Assembly: GCA_023664455.1 (NCBI GenBank)
Contig: JAMPFM010000015.1
Span: 1 to 57,303, forward strand
Reading direction: 5' to 3'
Length of the DNA: 57,303 bases
Source of the DNA: Blautia sp.
GTDB taxonomy: Bacteria > Bacillota > Clostridia > Lachnospirales > Lachnospiraceae
The notes below the pieces were generated by a model. That model was not told the DNA's origin. It made no database searches and worked only from the letters and a program-made list of their open reading frames with translations. Within the stretch, counting starts at the first letter, position 1, and every line of letters starts with the position of its first letter. The position numbers and the translations under genes are program-made. This document shows, one piece after another, positions 16,611-24,712 of the stretch.

Positions 16611-18533
16611 ATGATTCTTTCCGTACATAACATACATAAATCCTTTCAGGATACCCCTATCCTGCAAGCTATATCCTTTCATCTGGAAAACTATGATAAA
16701 ACCGCTATCGTGGGCATAAACGGTGCCGGCAAAACCACGCTGCTGCGCATCCTCATGGGGGAACTGTCCGCTGACGAGGGCATTGTTACCTTTGCCAAGG
16801 ATAAGACCATCGGCTACCTTCCCCAGCATCAGGCGGTATCCAGTGAAAATACCATCTACGACGAATTACTATCCGTCAAACAAAATATCATCGACTTAGA
16901 GCGGCAGATGCGCGCCTCGGAAATCGCGATGAAAACCGCCTCTGAGGAAACATTAGATGCCTTGATGGACTCCTATGCCAGACTGACAAGCGACTTTGAG
17001 TCCGCTAACGGCTATGCCTATAAAAGCGAATTGATTGGCGTCTTAAAAGGGCTGGGCTTTGCGGAAGAAGAATTTACGAAATCCATCAATACCCTTTCCG
17101 GCGGTCAAAAAACCCGTGTGGCGCTAGGCAAACTGCTCTTGCAGAAACCGGACTTGATTATACTGGACGAGCCGACTAACCACTTAGATATGTCTTCCAT
17201 TACATGGCTGGAAACTTACCTGCTTAATTATAAGGGAGCCGTATTAATCGTGTCCCACGACCGCTATTTCTTAGACCGTATTACCAACAAAATCATAGAA
17301 CTTGACAACACGAAGGCGACCGTTTTCACCGGCAATTATTCCGCCTATGCGCAGAAAAAAGAAATGCTCCGCCTTGCAGAATACAACGCTTATATCAATC
17401 AGCAAAAAGAAATAAAGCATCAGGAAGAGGTCATTGAGAAATTAAAGTCCTTCAACCGGGAAAAATCCATCAAACGTGCGGAAAGCCGCGAAAAGATGCT
17501 GGATAAAATCGAAGTGCTGGAAAAACCTGCAGAAGTCCGCGCTGACATGCATCTGCGTCTGGAACCGGCAACGATTAGCGGAAACGACGTCCTGCATGTG
17601 GAAAACCTGTCGAAATCCTTTGGCGCGCTGACTCTATTTGAGCATCTTTCCTTCGATATCAAACGTGGGGAACATGTCGCCATTATTGGCGATAACGGCA
17701 CGGGAAAAACCACAATCCTGAAAATCATCAATGAACTACTCCTGCCTGATACCGGACAAATCCGCCTTGGGACGAAAGTGGAAATCGGCTATTACGACCA
17801 GGAGCACCATGTCCTGCACGCCAAAAAAACGCTTTTTGACGAAATTTCAGACGATTATCCGTATCTGACCAACACCCAGATACGCAATACGCTTGCGGCA
17901 TTCCTCTTTACGGGAGAAGACGTTTTCAAAAAAATAGAATCGTTAAGCGGCGGCGAACGCGGACGCGTTTCCTTAGCAAAACTGATGCTGTCGGAATCCA
18001 ATTTCCTGATTCTGGACGAGCCGACTAACCACTTAGACATTACCTCTAAGGAAATTCTGGAACAGGCGATAAACGGCTACACCGGCACGATACTGTATGT
18101 GTCCCACGATCGTTATTTTATTAACAAGACCGCCAGTCGTATCCTGGATTTAAGGGATAAAACCCTGACCAATTATCTTGGCAATTACGACTATTATCTG
18201 GAAAAAAGAAACGCCCCATCCCCTACAGACGACAACTTCCCTGTAGGAAAAACAAAACCTGCCCAGGCTCCACAGGATATCTCAGAAAACAAACAGGACT
18301 GGAAAACCCGGAAAGAACAGCAGGCCGCGCAGCGGAAAAAAGAGAATGCCTTAAAAAAATGTGAAGAGGCGATTGAAGCTTTAGAGGCGCAGAATGCCGA
18401 GATTGACCAACAGATGGCGTCCCCGGAAATATGTACCGACGTCGCCAGGTTACAGGAGCTTGTCAAGAAAAAAGAAAGCCTTGAGGCGGAATTAGAAACC
18501 CTGTATGATCAGTGGGCGCAGTTATCAGAATAG
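16611..18533 (+). CDS. ABC-F family ATPase (ribosome-associated)
   Basis: 640 residues with two ABC cassettes and no membrane domain. Cassette 1: Walker A GINGAGKTTL, signature LSGGQKTRVAL, Walker B LIILDEPTNHLD. Cassette 2: Walker A GDNGTGKTTI, signature LSGGERGRVSL, Walker B FLILDEPTNHLD. The interdomain linker (~245-320) is charged and helical, as in ABC-F proteins that reach into the ribosomal E site. The C-terminal ~90 residues form a predicted coiled coil (KENALKKCEEAIEALEAQNAEIDQQM), like YdiF/Uup-type members. Members either relieve ribosome stalling or protect against antibiotics; the linker gives no clear resistance subclass, so I do not name one. It is a single-gene unit with its own promoter (16502) and terminator (18644). 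Confidence 0.94.
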   Translation: MILSVHNIHKSFQDTPILQAISFHLENYDKTAIVGINGAGKTTLLRILMGELSADEGIVTFAKDKTIGYLPQHQAVSSENTIYDELLSVKQNIIDLERQMRASEIAMKTASEETLDALMDSYARLTSDFESANGYAYKSELIGVLKGLGFAEEEFTKSINTLSGGQKTRVALGKLLLQKPDLIILDEPTNHLDMSSITWLETYLLNYKGAVLIVSHDRYFLDRITNKIIELDNTKATVFTGNYSAYAQKKEMLRLAEYNAYINQQKEIKHQEEVIEKLKSFNREKSIKRAESREKMLDKIEVLEKPAEVRADMHLRLEPATISGNDVLHVENLSKSFGALTLFEHLSFDIKRGEHVAIIGDNGTGKTTILKIINELLLPDTGQIRLGTKVEIGYYDQEHHVLHAKKTLFDEISDDYPYLTNTQIRNTLAAFLFTGEDVFKKIESLSGGERGRVSLAKLMLSESNFLILDEPTNHLDITSKEILEQAINGYTGTILYVSHDRYFINKTASRILDLRDKTLTNYLGNYDYYLEKRNAPSPTDDNFPVGKTKPAQAPQDISENKQDWKTRKEQQAAQRKKENALKKCEEAIEALEAQNAEIDQQMASPEICTDVARLQELVKKKESLEAELETLYDQWAQLSE

Positions 18534-18535
18534 AC

Positions 18536-18613
18536 AAGAAAATCGCTTACGCGATTATCTAATAAGAAAATCGCTTACGCGATTATCTTGGGAAGAATGC
18601 TTCGCATTCTTCC
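18536..18613. repeat. tandem 25-bp hairpin repeats plus a third hairpin
   Basis: Two near-identical 25-base units at 18536-18560 and 18564-18588 each contain the hairpin AATCGC-TTAC-GCGATT. They are followed by a third perfect hairpin, GGAAGAATGC-TTC-GCATTCTTCC, at 18591-18613. The row begins three bases after the ABC-F stop codon. None is followed by a T-run, so they are not simple terminators, and a proper terminator lies further on at 18644. Possible roles are mRNA 3'-end protection or a small repeat family. Confidence 0.75.
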
Positions 18614-18643
18614 GCTGCATCGAATAATTTCCTATATGATAAG

Positions 18644-18680
18644 AAAACGCAGATCCGGTGTGAATCTGCGTTTTTATTTT
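18644..18680. terminator. bidirectional terminator between the ABC-F gene and icd
   Basis: AAAACGCAGAT (18644-18654) pairs with ATCTGCGTTTT (18664-18674). On the plus strand it is followed by TTTTTATTTT, on the minus strand by TTTTCTTATC, so it can stop transcription from both convergent genes. Confidence 0.85.
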
Positions 18681-18700
18681 AATAGCAACTCTGCCCACTT

Positions 18701-19909
18701 TTAGGAAAGCTTCTCAAAAGTATCCCGGATTGCCTTAATAAAATTCTCGCTATTTAACACTGTAACATCTTTTAAAGACGTAATCAGCGCCAAATCTTTC
18801 GTCATCTTTCCCTCTTCTATGGTCTGGATTGTCGCCTGTTCCAGCTTATCGGCAAACTTCATCAGCTCCTGATTGCCATCCAGCTCGCCCCGCTTTCTGA
18901 GCGCTCCCGTCCAGGCGAAAATAGTCGCCACAGAGTTTGTAGAAGTCTCTTCACCCTGTAGATGCTTATAGTAATGCCTCTGCACCGTTCCATGCGCCGC
19001 CTCATATTCATAGATGCCGGAAGGAGATACCAATACCGAAGTCATCATCGCCAGGGAACCGAATGCGGAAGATACCATATCACTCATGACATCCCCGTCA
19101 TAATTCTTACATGCCCAGATAAAACCGCCCTTCGCCTTCATAACGCGCGCTACTGCATCATCAATCAGCGTATAGAAATATTCGATGCCCGCCTCGGCAA
19201 ATTTCGCCGCATACTCTTTCTCATAAATTTCCTGAAAAATATCCTTGAAATTATGGTCATATTTCTTGGAAATCGTATCTTTGGTCGCAAACCACAAATC
19301 CTGCTTCGTATCCAGCGCATAGTTGAAACATGCCCTCGCAAAACTCTCGATAGACTTGTCCGTATTGTGAATCCCCTGTAAAATGCCGGCTCCCGTAAAC
19401 TGATGAATCAGCTCCCGCGTCTCGCTCCCATCCTCAGCAGTAAAAACAAGCTCCGCCTTGCCAGCTCCGGGTATTTTCATTTCCGTATTTTTATAAACGT
19501 CGCCATAAGCATGTCTTGCCAGGGTAATCGGTTTTTCCCAATTTTTCACACAGGGTTCTATTCCTTTTACAACAATCGGTGCACGAAAAACCGTTCCATC
19601 CAATGCCGCACGGATTGTCCCGTTAGGGCTTTTCCACATTTCTTTCAAATGATATTCCGTCATTCTTGCCGCATTGGGGGTAATCGTCGCACATTTTACA
19701 GCAACGCCGTATTTCTTCGTGGCTTCCGCAGAATCCAGCGTTACCTTATCATCCGTTGCGTTACGATTTTCCAAGCCTAAATCATAATACTCCGTTTTCA
19801 GATCGATATAAGGCAGCAGTAACTCTTCCTTAATCATTTTCCAGAGGATTCGGGTCATTTCATCCCCATCCATCTCTACCAATGGATTCGCCATTTTAAT
19901 TTTTTCCAT
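18701..19909 (-). CDS. icd: NADP-dependent isocitrate dehydrogenase
   Basis: 402 residues. ATG 19909 ([23 protein letters not shown]) has AGAAGGGAG upstream; an extension to 19969 would overlap gntR and is not supported. The sequence is of the eukaryote-like homodimeric NADP-IDH class: [60 protein letters not shown] and [10 protein letters not shown]. It converts isocitrate to 2-oxoglutarate with NADPH production, feeding glutamate synthesis. It follows the gntR gene by only 19 bases, so the regulator probably controls it. Confidence 0.96.
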   Translation of the reverse strand: MEKIKMANPLVEMDGDEMTRILWKMIKEELLLPYIDLKTEYYDLGLENRNATDDKVTLDSAEATKKYGVAVKCATITPNAARMTEYHLKEMWKSPNGTIRAALDGTVFRAPIVVKGIEPCVKNWEKPITLARHAYGDVYKNTEMKIPGAGKAELVFTAEDGSETRELIHQFTGAGILQGIHNTDKSIESFARACFNYALDTKQDLWFATKDTISKKYDHNFKDIFQEIYEKEYAAKFAEAGIEYFYTLIDDAVARVMKAKGGFIWACKNYDGDVMSDMVSSAFGSLAMMTSVLVSPSGIYEYEAAHGTVQRHYYKHLQGEETSTNSVATIFAWTGALRKRGELDGNQELMKFADKLEQATIQTIEEGKMTKDLALITSLKDVTVLNSENFIKAIRDTFEKLS

Positions 19910-19928
19910 GTATATTCTCCCTTCTTTT

Positions 19929-20627
19929 CTATTCCTGCATTTCTTCTCCATAAATCTCATATAAGCCATTCTTCACCATATTATCATAGGCATTGATGAT
20001 ATGCTGGTTGGCAAGCTGTCCCGCCTTATCGGCGTCCTTTTCCTTGATGGCCTCCATAATCTGTCTATGTTCGTCATTAGAAGCGCGCCCGCGGATATTC
20101 TTAGATAGGGTCTTCTGTCTGACGCGGAGCACATATTGATGAAAATCTTTCAACAAATGCTCTAGCATCTTAGAATCACATGCCTCGTAAAGAATATCGT
20201 GAAAACGGTTGTCCAGCTCCGCCATCTGATCCATATGCCCTTTCCCGGCATGAAACTCCGCCAGATAGATATTTTCTTCCAATTCCTCCATCTGCTCCTT
20301 CGTAATCTTCTCCGTCGCCATTCTGGCGCATAGCCCTTCTAACAGGGAGCGAATCATGTAAATATCTTTCACGTCTTTTGCCGTAATCCCCGTCACGTAA
20401 GCGCCTTTATTTGGTACAATCTGAATCAGTCCTTCCAATTCCAACTGCCTGAATGCTTCCCTGACAGGCGTTCTGCTGACGCCTAGCTCCTCGCCTATAG
20501 CCACTTCTTTTAATTCTTCATGCTCCTTATACTTTCCACTCAGGATATCCTCTCGAATCTTCTGGAAAACCTTGCCGCGCAAAGAATAGTTATCACTTAC
20601 CGTATGCTTGATATCATAAGCGTTCAT
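19929..20627 (-). CDS. GntR-family (FadR subfamily) transcriptional regulator
   Basis: 232 residues. N-terminal winged helix-turn-helix with [44 protein letters not shown] and VPNKGAYV; C-terminal all-helical FCD ligand domain (~90-220) with a conserved [12 protein letters not shown] motif and histidines suited to metal/carboxylate binding. It precedes icd by 19 bases and has a palindrome-overlapped promoter, so it probably regulates icd and itself in response to an organic acid. The effector is not deducible; citrate or isocitrate would fit the neighbour. Confidence 0.93.
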   Translation of the reverse strand: MNAYDIKHTVSDNYSLRGKVFQKIREDILSGKYKEHEELKEVAIGEELGVSRTPVREAFRQLELEGLIQIVPNKGAYVTGITAKDVKDIYMIRSLLEGLCARMATEKITKEQMEELEENIYLAEFHAGKGHMDQMAELDNRFHDILYEACDSKMLEHLLKDFHQYVLRVRQKTLSKNIRGRASNDEHRQIMEAIKEKDADKAGQLANQHIINAYDNMVKNGLYEIYGEEMQE

Positions 20628-20697
20628 TTCTTACCTCATTTCTGCATTGCCTCTGTCCCAGCTCTGTTGAAACTGTACATGAGATGCTCTGCGTATA

Positions 20698-20726
20698 ATT
20701 GTATACAATCATACGAATTGTGTCAA
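20698..20726 (-). promoter_or_regulatory. gntR-icd promoter overlapping a GntR-type operator
   Basis: On the minus strand: TTGACA (20726-20721), a 17-base spacer, TACAAT (20703-20698). The perfect 12-bp palindrome ATTGTATACAAT (20698-20709) covers the -10 and spacer end. Its TTGTATACAA centre fits FadR-subfamily operators (N-y-GTMTAKACNr-like), so repressor binding would block RNA polymerase. Confidence 0.72.
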
Positions 20727-20751
20727 GTTCTACCCACATTGTTTCGTAACA

Positions 20752-21642
20752 CTATCCATCCAGCAGCGCCGCAATATCCAGCATTCCCCATCCCTGTTTC
20801 GTCCAGGAATCCCCTAAATCTTTTGCAGTGTAGACCATTTTATGCTTTACCTGCTCATTGCTAAGCTGCGGATATTTCTGTAACAATAGCGCCGCTGCGC
20901 CGGATACAATCGGCGTCGCCATAGAGGTGCCGCTTTTGGTTACATAGGTCTTTCCACGGCTGCCGCAGGATTTAATATCAGTCCCTGGCGCGACAATATC
21001 AGGCTTCCGATATAGCGCAAAGAGGTCCCCTCTTCCCGAATAATTCTCACACAAATTACTTCTATTCCCGAAATAGCCGCCTTCGTGACAGCCCACCGTA
21101 ATCACTTTCCGACTGTTTCCAAGCGGGGAAATCGTGGCATTTTTCGGTCCTGAATTTCCAGCCGCACATACGACAACAATCCCGGCGTCCCAGATCACTT
21201 CCAATAGTTCCAATAACTCCGCTAATTTATTTTTTTCCCCGCTGTCCCCTATACCCACTGATATATTCAAAACACCGATATGATACCGGTAACGGTTTCT
21301 CATCACCCATAGCAGACCGCGATGCATACTCTCGATTGTGCCTTCCCCATTCTGATCCAGCACTTTCCCGATACAGAGAAGACACTGGGGCGCAATTCCC
21401 TTATATTTTCCGCCAGACAACAGCCCACTGCCCCCGATACAGCCGGCAACATGGGTTCCATGCCCGCTATCGTCATAGACTTTGTTTCTGTCATTCACAA
21501 AATCCCGAAACGCCACAATCCGTCCCTCTAAATCGGGATGCATATAAACTCCTGTATCCAGTACCGCAACGGTAACTGGTTTCCCCGTGCACGATTGCTG
21601 CAAGGCGTCACTGCAGCCCAGTTGATTCCTAACGCGATACAT
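20752..21642 (-). CDS. subtilisin-like serine protease (S8), no signal peptide
   Basis: 296 residues with the full S8 triad: D29 in VAVLDTGVY, H61 in DSGHGTHVAG, S240 in SGTSMATP, and oxyanion N163 in AAGNSG. There is no signal peptide or propeptide, as in intracellular subtilisins and AprX-like enzymes, so a cytoplasmic role in protein turnover is likely. The only good start is ATG 21642. It lies right after the T-run of a strong hairpin (21643-21684), and the best SD (GGGAG) is inside that hairpin. The surface-protein operon upstream is on the same strand, so expression may be limited by read-through. No exported partner is implied. Confidence 0.92.
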   Translation of the reverse strand: MYRVRNQLGCSDALQQSCTGKPVTVAVLDTGVYMHPDLEGRIVAFRDFVNDRNKVYDDSGHGTHVAGCIGGSGLLSGGKYKGIAPQCLLCIGKVLDQNGEGTIESMHRGLLWVMRNRYRYHIGVLNISVGIGDSGEKNKLAELLELLEVIWDAGIVVVCAAGNSGPKNATISPLGNSRKVITVGCHEGGYFGNRSNLCENYSGRGDLFALYRKPDIVAPGTDIKSCGSRGKTYVTKSGTSMATPIVSGAAALLLQKYPQLSNEQVKHKMVYTAKDLGDSWTKQGWGMLDIAALLDG

Positions 21643-21690
21643 AAAAAACTCCCGGCTTTTTCCTTATCTTATGCCGGGAGTTTTCTTTCT
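21643..21690 (-). terminator. terminator of the surface operon, abutting the S8 protease start
   Basis: A 12-bp perfect stem, AAAACTCCCGGC (21645-21656) with GCCGGGAGTTTT (21673-21684). On the minus strand the T6 run (21648-21643) ends directly at the ATG of the protease. The 3' arm holds GGGAG, the only SD-like sequence at proper spacing, so the same hairpin could also hide the ribosome binding site. It is also T-flanked on the plus strand. Confidence 0.85.
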
Positions 21691-21781
21691 GTTCCTGTCG
21701 AAATTTCTGTTTTCCAAAAAGATCTATGTGTAAAAAAATTCAAAAACTAACTGTCTGCTTTTTACTCTGTTTTTTCATCCA

Positions 21782-24649
21782 TCATACCATAATACGTCTC
21801 TTCCCCCGGTAAAACAACAATGCAAGCCCGGTAAAAAGACATCCCGCGAAAAGAAACCATTTCGGATGAATGCTATTATCCCCGGTGTTGGGGGAATCGT
21901 CCTTATTGCCAGACAAACTAGTAAAAACAGCCTGCCCATCGCGCACTGTGGTCATATCACCGGAAGCATAATTATAGATGCCGTAAGGTGAGAAATGATT
22001 GGTCGTAAAAACAAGATAATCCATGCCATCTACCGATGCAATCCTGCTTTCCGCTTCTTCTAGCTGTCCATTCGCATCCAGACAGACTACATGCAGATTT
22101 TCTTCCCCGATGCCGTTTGGAATCGGTATCGTAATCTCTATCTTCTGTCTGCCAAGCCCTGTAATGGGGATGGAAGTTGCCTCTTCTGTCAACGTAATAT
22201 CGTACGCCTGTAAATTGGCAGGCGTCCTATTTCCATATAATTTCCGATACGCGCCCAGAATAGCATCTTTCGCTTCACTGCTATCCACAATGTCCAGAAT
22301 ATAAGAAGTCTCTGCACCCTCCATAATGGCTCCGGCAAGTCCGCCGTCTTCAATGGAGCGGCTATCAATATGAACCGTCACTTCTGACCTTGTATCCGCA
22401 GCGGCGGAATCCTCCGTATCCTGCATGTTATCTGCACTTTGCATATCGTCCGCATTCTGCATACTACCCATATCGTCTGCATTCTGTAATCCGTCTGCCT
22501 CACTGCCCTGCGTATCCGCAGCATCATCCGCCGTATTCCCTGCCGCTGCGCCGCTTCCCGCTGTCTGGATTACGCCCCTAAAGCCCTGTAAATTCTGATC
22601 CAGTACCGTATTTTCAAAAGCATCTGCCCCTTCTGGTACGATTGCTTCCTTTACGCCCTCGAATGCCAGACCTCTATAATCGTCATGATATAATTTCCCA
22701 GAAGATGCTTCATAGGACAGGCTAGGAATGGAGCTGCCCTCAAATACCACTTTTCCCGTACCCGCTGATTTCACTGAATCCGCTACGGCAAAAGCTTTCA
22801 GCCCAATCTCTTCTACAGACGCAGGGATTCTGATATTCTCTATCGGACACCCTGCAAAAGCCCTGTCTTTCATCTTTCTGACATTGTTTCCGCCCTCGAT
22901 ATCTGTCAGTGCGCTGCAATTAGAAAAAGCTCCTTCCCCGATGACTTCTACGCTGTCTGGCAGAATCACCTTCGTAATTTCCGTATGTCCCTGCAGTGCG
23001 TCCGCGCCTATCGTTTTCACGCCGCCCGGTATCGTTACGACACTATTGCTGCCGCGATAGTCCAATAAGATGCCGTCGCCGACAATCAAGAAATCACTGC
23101 TTCCACTCTCTCGCCAGTTTTGCAGCCAAGGCGTATTTTCAAACGCTGAAGACGCTATTTCCGTCACTGTACTTGGAATGACTACATCAGTCAATCTATC
23201 GCAGTGATAAAAAGCCGCATATCCAATTTTCGTAACGCCCTCTGGCAGTACAGCGCTTGTTATCGCTGAACGGGCGAAAGCAAATTCCCCGATTTCCGTA
23301 ATGGTATCAGGAATGTCGATGAACTCCCTGTTATCGTTATAATATGCCTGATTGGCAATCACTTTATCTTCGATAATCGTATATTTGGGGAAAGAACCGC
23401 CCTTCTCATTAGAATTGTTGGAAATACTGGCTATCGTCTCGCCTGTTTCCCCAAAAACGGCGCCTTCTACGCTATGCAAATCGGGCACGCCCGAATTGAC
23501 CGTAGCGCTGGCATTGTCCACAAAAACAAATACCTGGCTGTCGATAATCTTAGACTTACCTTTTACAGTAGCATCTTCTTCATCCTCTAACGGACTCATA
23601 TGCGTTACTTCATGATAATAATCTACCGGCAACGATGCATCTTCCGTTTCCCCATCTGTAGGAGTGTTTGCAGAATCGTTTTCATCGCCTTCTATGTCCA
23701 TATCGCTGATTGTATCAATCGGCGTATCCTCATATTCCGTCACATCGATATCCTCTAAGACGAGATTATCCGCAAATTCCTTCGCCGTACTGCCTTCCGG
23801 CGCATCAATCGTCAATCTGGTACAGCCGTCAAACGCCGTGCTATGAATAGACTGAACCGATACCGGAATCGAAATGGAGCGCAGTCTGATACAGTTTTCA
23901 AAGGCTTTGAGACCGATTGTACTTACCGAATAAGGAATCGTTACCTTCTTCAGATTGGCACAGTTAGAAAAGGCGTAAGCCGATATTTCTGAGACGCCGC
24001 CGCTAATGGTCACGCTTTCCAGATAACGGTTTCCCCAGAATGCATAAGGCATGATTTTGGTAACAGTTGAGGGCATGACATACTCTGCGCTCTTTCTGCC
24101 CGCAAGCACCGCATATAAAGTATCCCTGCCGTTCTTATTATAAATAGCGCCTTCATCACAGGTAAATCTGGAATTGCTGCTGTTGATATTGACTCTTCCC
24201 AGACTGACATCCCCTGCAAAGACGCCGCTGCCCAAAGAATTTAAGCCGGTGCCGATTCCTACCGCCGTCAGGGACGGACAATCCGCAAACGCCGCCTTTT
24301 CTATGGTTTTCACAGAATCAGGAATCGTTACCGCCTCTAGCAAGCTGCATCCCTCGAAAGCGCCCGTTCCGATGGACGTTACATTATTTCCGATGACCAC
24401 TGTCTTTAAATATTCATTGTTAGCAAAAGCGCCGGATTCTATTTTTTCAATATAATCGCCAATAGACACGTTCGCCGACGTGCCATTGTACTTTACTAGT
24501 GTAGTTCCATCCGTCTGAAATTCAGATACCGGGGCGGTATTACCCGATGTTCCGTCTGCCGCCCAGGCATCTGATACCGGTATCTGTGTGACGGCGATTG
24601 CCACCGCCACAAACAGAGCGCCTATTGCTTTTCTAATCTTTTTTCCCAT
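21782..24649 (-). CDS. BspA-like leucine-rich-repeat surface protein with TGD-type sorting tail
   Basis: 955 residues. Signal peptide (~1-31, cleavage near SDAWAADG). Two blocks of BspA-type LRR_5 repeats (~55-290 and ~415-640; repeating I..GAF..C..L..V.IP..V..IG), separated by an acidic linker. A low-complexity Asp/Met/Gln/Asn/Ser linker follows (~710-750), then a domain ending in HFSPYGIY that is shared with the larger neighbour. The tail SPNTGDNSIHPKWFL, a hydrophobic stretch and RGKRR resemble an LPXTG-class sorting signal with P-x-T-G-D. The SD is GGGGG. LRR_5 surface proteins mediate adhesion or ligand binding in gut bacteria. It is the last gene of the four-gene operon. No sortase gene is in the window. 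Confidence 0.92.
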   Translation of the reverse strand: MGKKIRKAIGALFVAVAIAVTQIPVSDAWAADGTSGNTAPVSEFQTDGTTLVKYNGTSANVSIGDYIEKIESGAFANNEYLKTVVIGNNVTSIGTGAFEGCSLLEAVTIPDSVKTIEKAAFADCPSLTAVGIGTGLNSLGSGVFAGDVSLGRVNINSSNSRFTCDEGAIYNKNGRDTLYAVLAGRKSAEYVMPSTVTKIMPYAFWGNRYLESVTISGGVSEISAYAFSNCANLKKVTIPYSVSTIGLKAFENCIRLRSISIPVSVQSIHSTAFDGCTRLTIDAPEGSTAKEFADNLVLEDIDVTEYEDTPIDTISDMDIEGDENDSANTPTDGETEDASLPVDYYHEVTHMSPLEDEEDATVKGKSKIIDSQVFVFVDNASATVNSGVPDLHSVEGAVFGETGETIASISNNSNEKGGSFPKYTIIEDKVIANQAYYNDNREFIDIPDTITEIGEFAFARSAITSAVLPEGVTKIGYAAFYHCDRLTDVVIPSTVTEIASSAFENTPWLQNWRESGSSDFLIVGDGILLDYRGSNSVVTIPGGVKTIGADALQGHTEITKVILPDSVEVIGEGAFSNCSALTDIEGGNNVRKMKDRAFAGCPIENIRIPASVEEIGLKAFAVADSVKSAGTGKVVFEGSSIPSLSYEASSGKLYHDDYRGLAFEGVKEAIVPEGADAFENTVLDQNLQGFRGVIQTAGSGAAAGNTADDAADTQGSEADGLQNADDMGSMQNADDMQSADNMQDTEDSAAADTRSEVTVHIDSRSIEDGGLAGAIMEGAETSYILDIVDSSEAKDAILGAYRKLYGNRTPANLQAYDITLTEEATSIPITGLGRQKIEITIPIPNGIGEENLHVVCLDANGQLEEAESRIASVDGMDYLVFTTNHFSPYGIYNYASGDMTTVRDGQAVFTSLSGNKDDSPNTGDNSIHPKWFLFAGCLFTGLALLFYRGKRRIMV

Positions 24650-24712
24650 AGGAATCCCCCTAGGAATTAATGCCGCCTATCATTGTCCTAAGTATGCTGT
24701 CTGATGTTTCGG

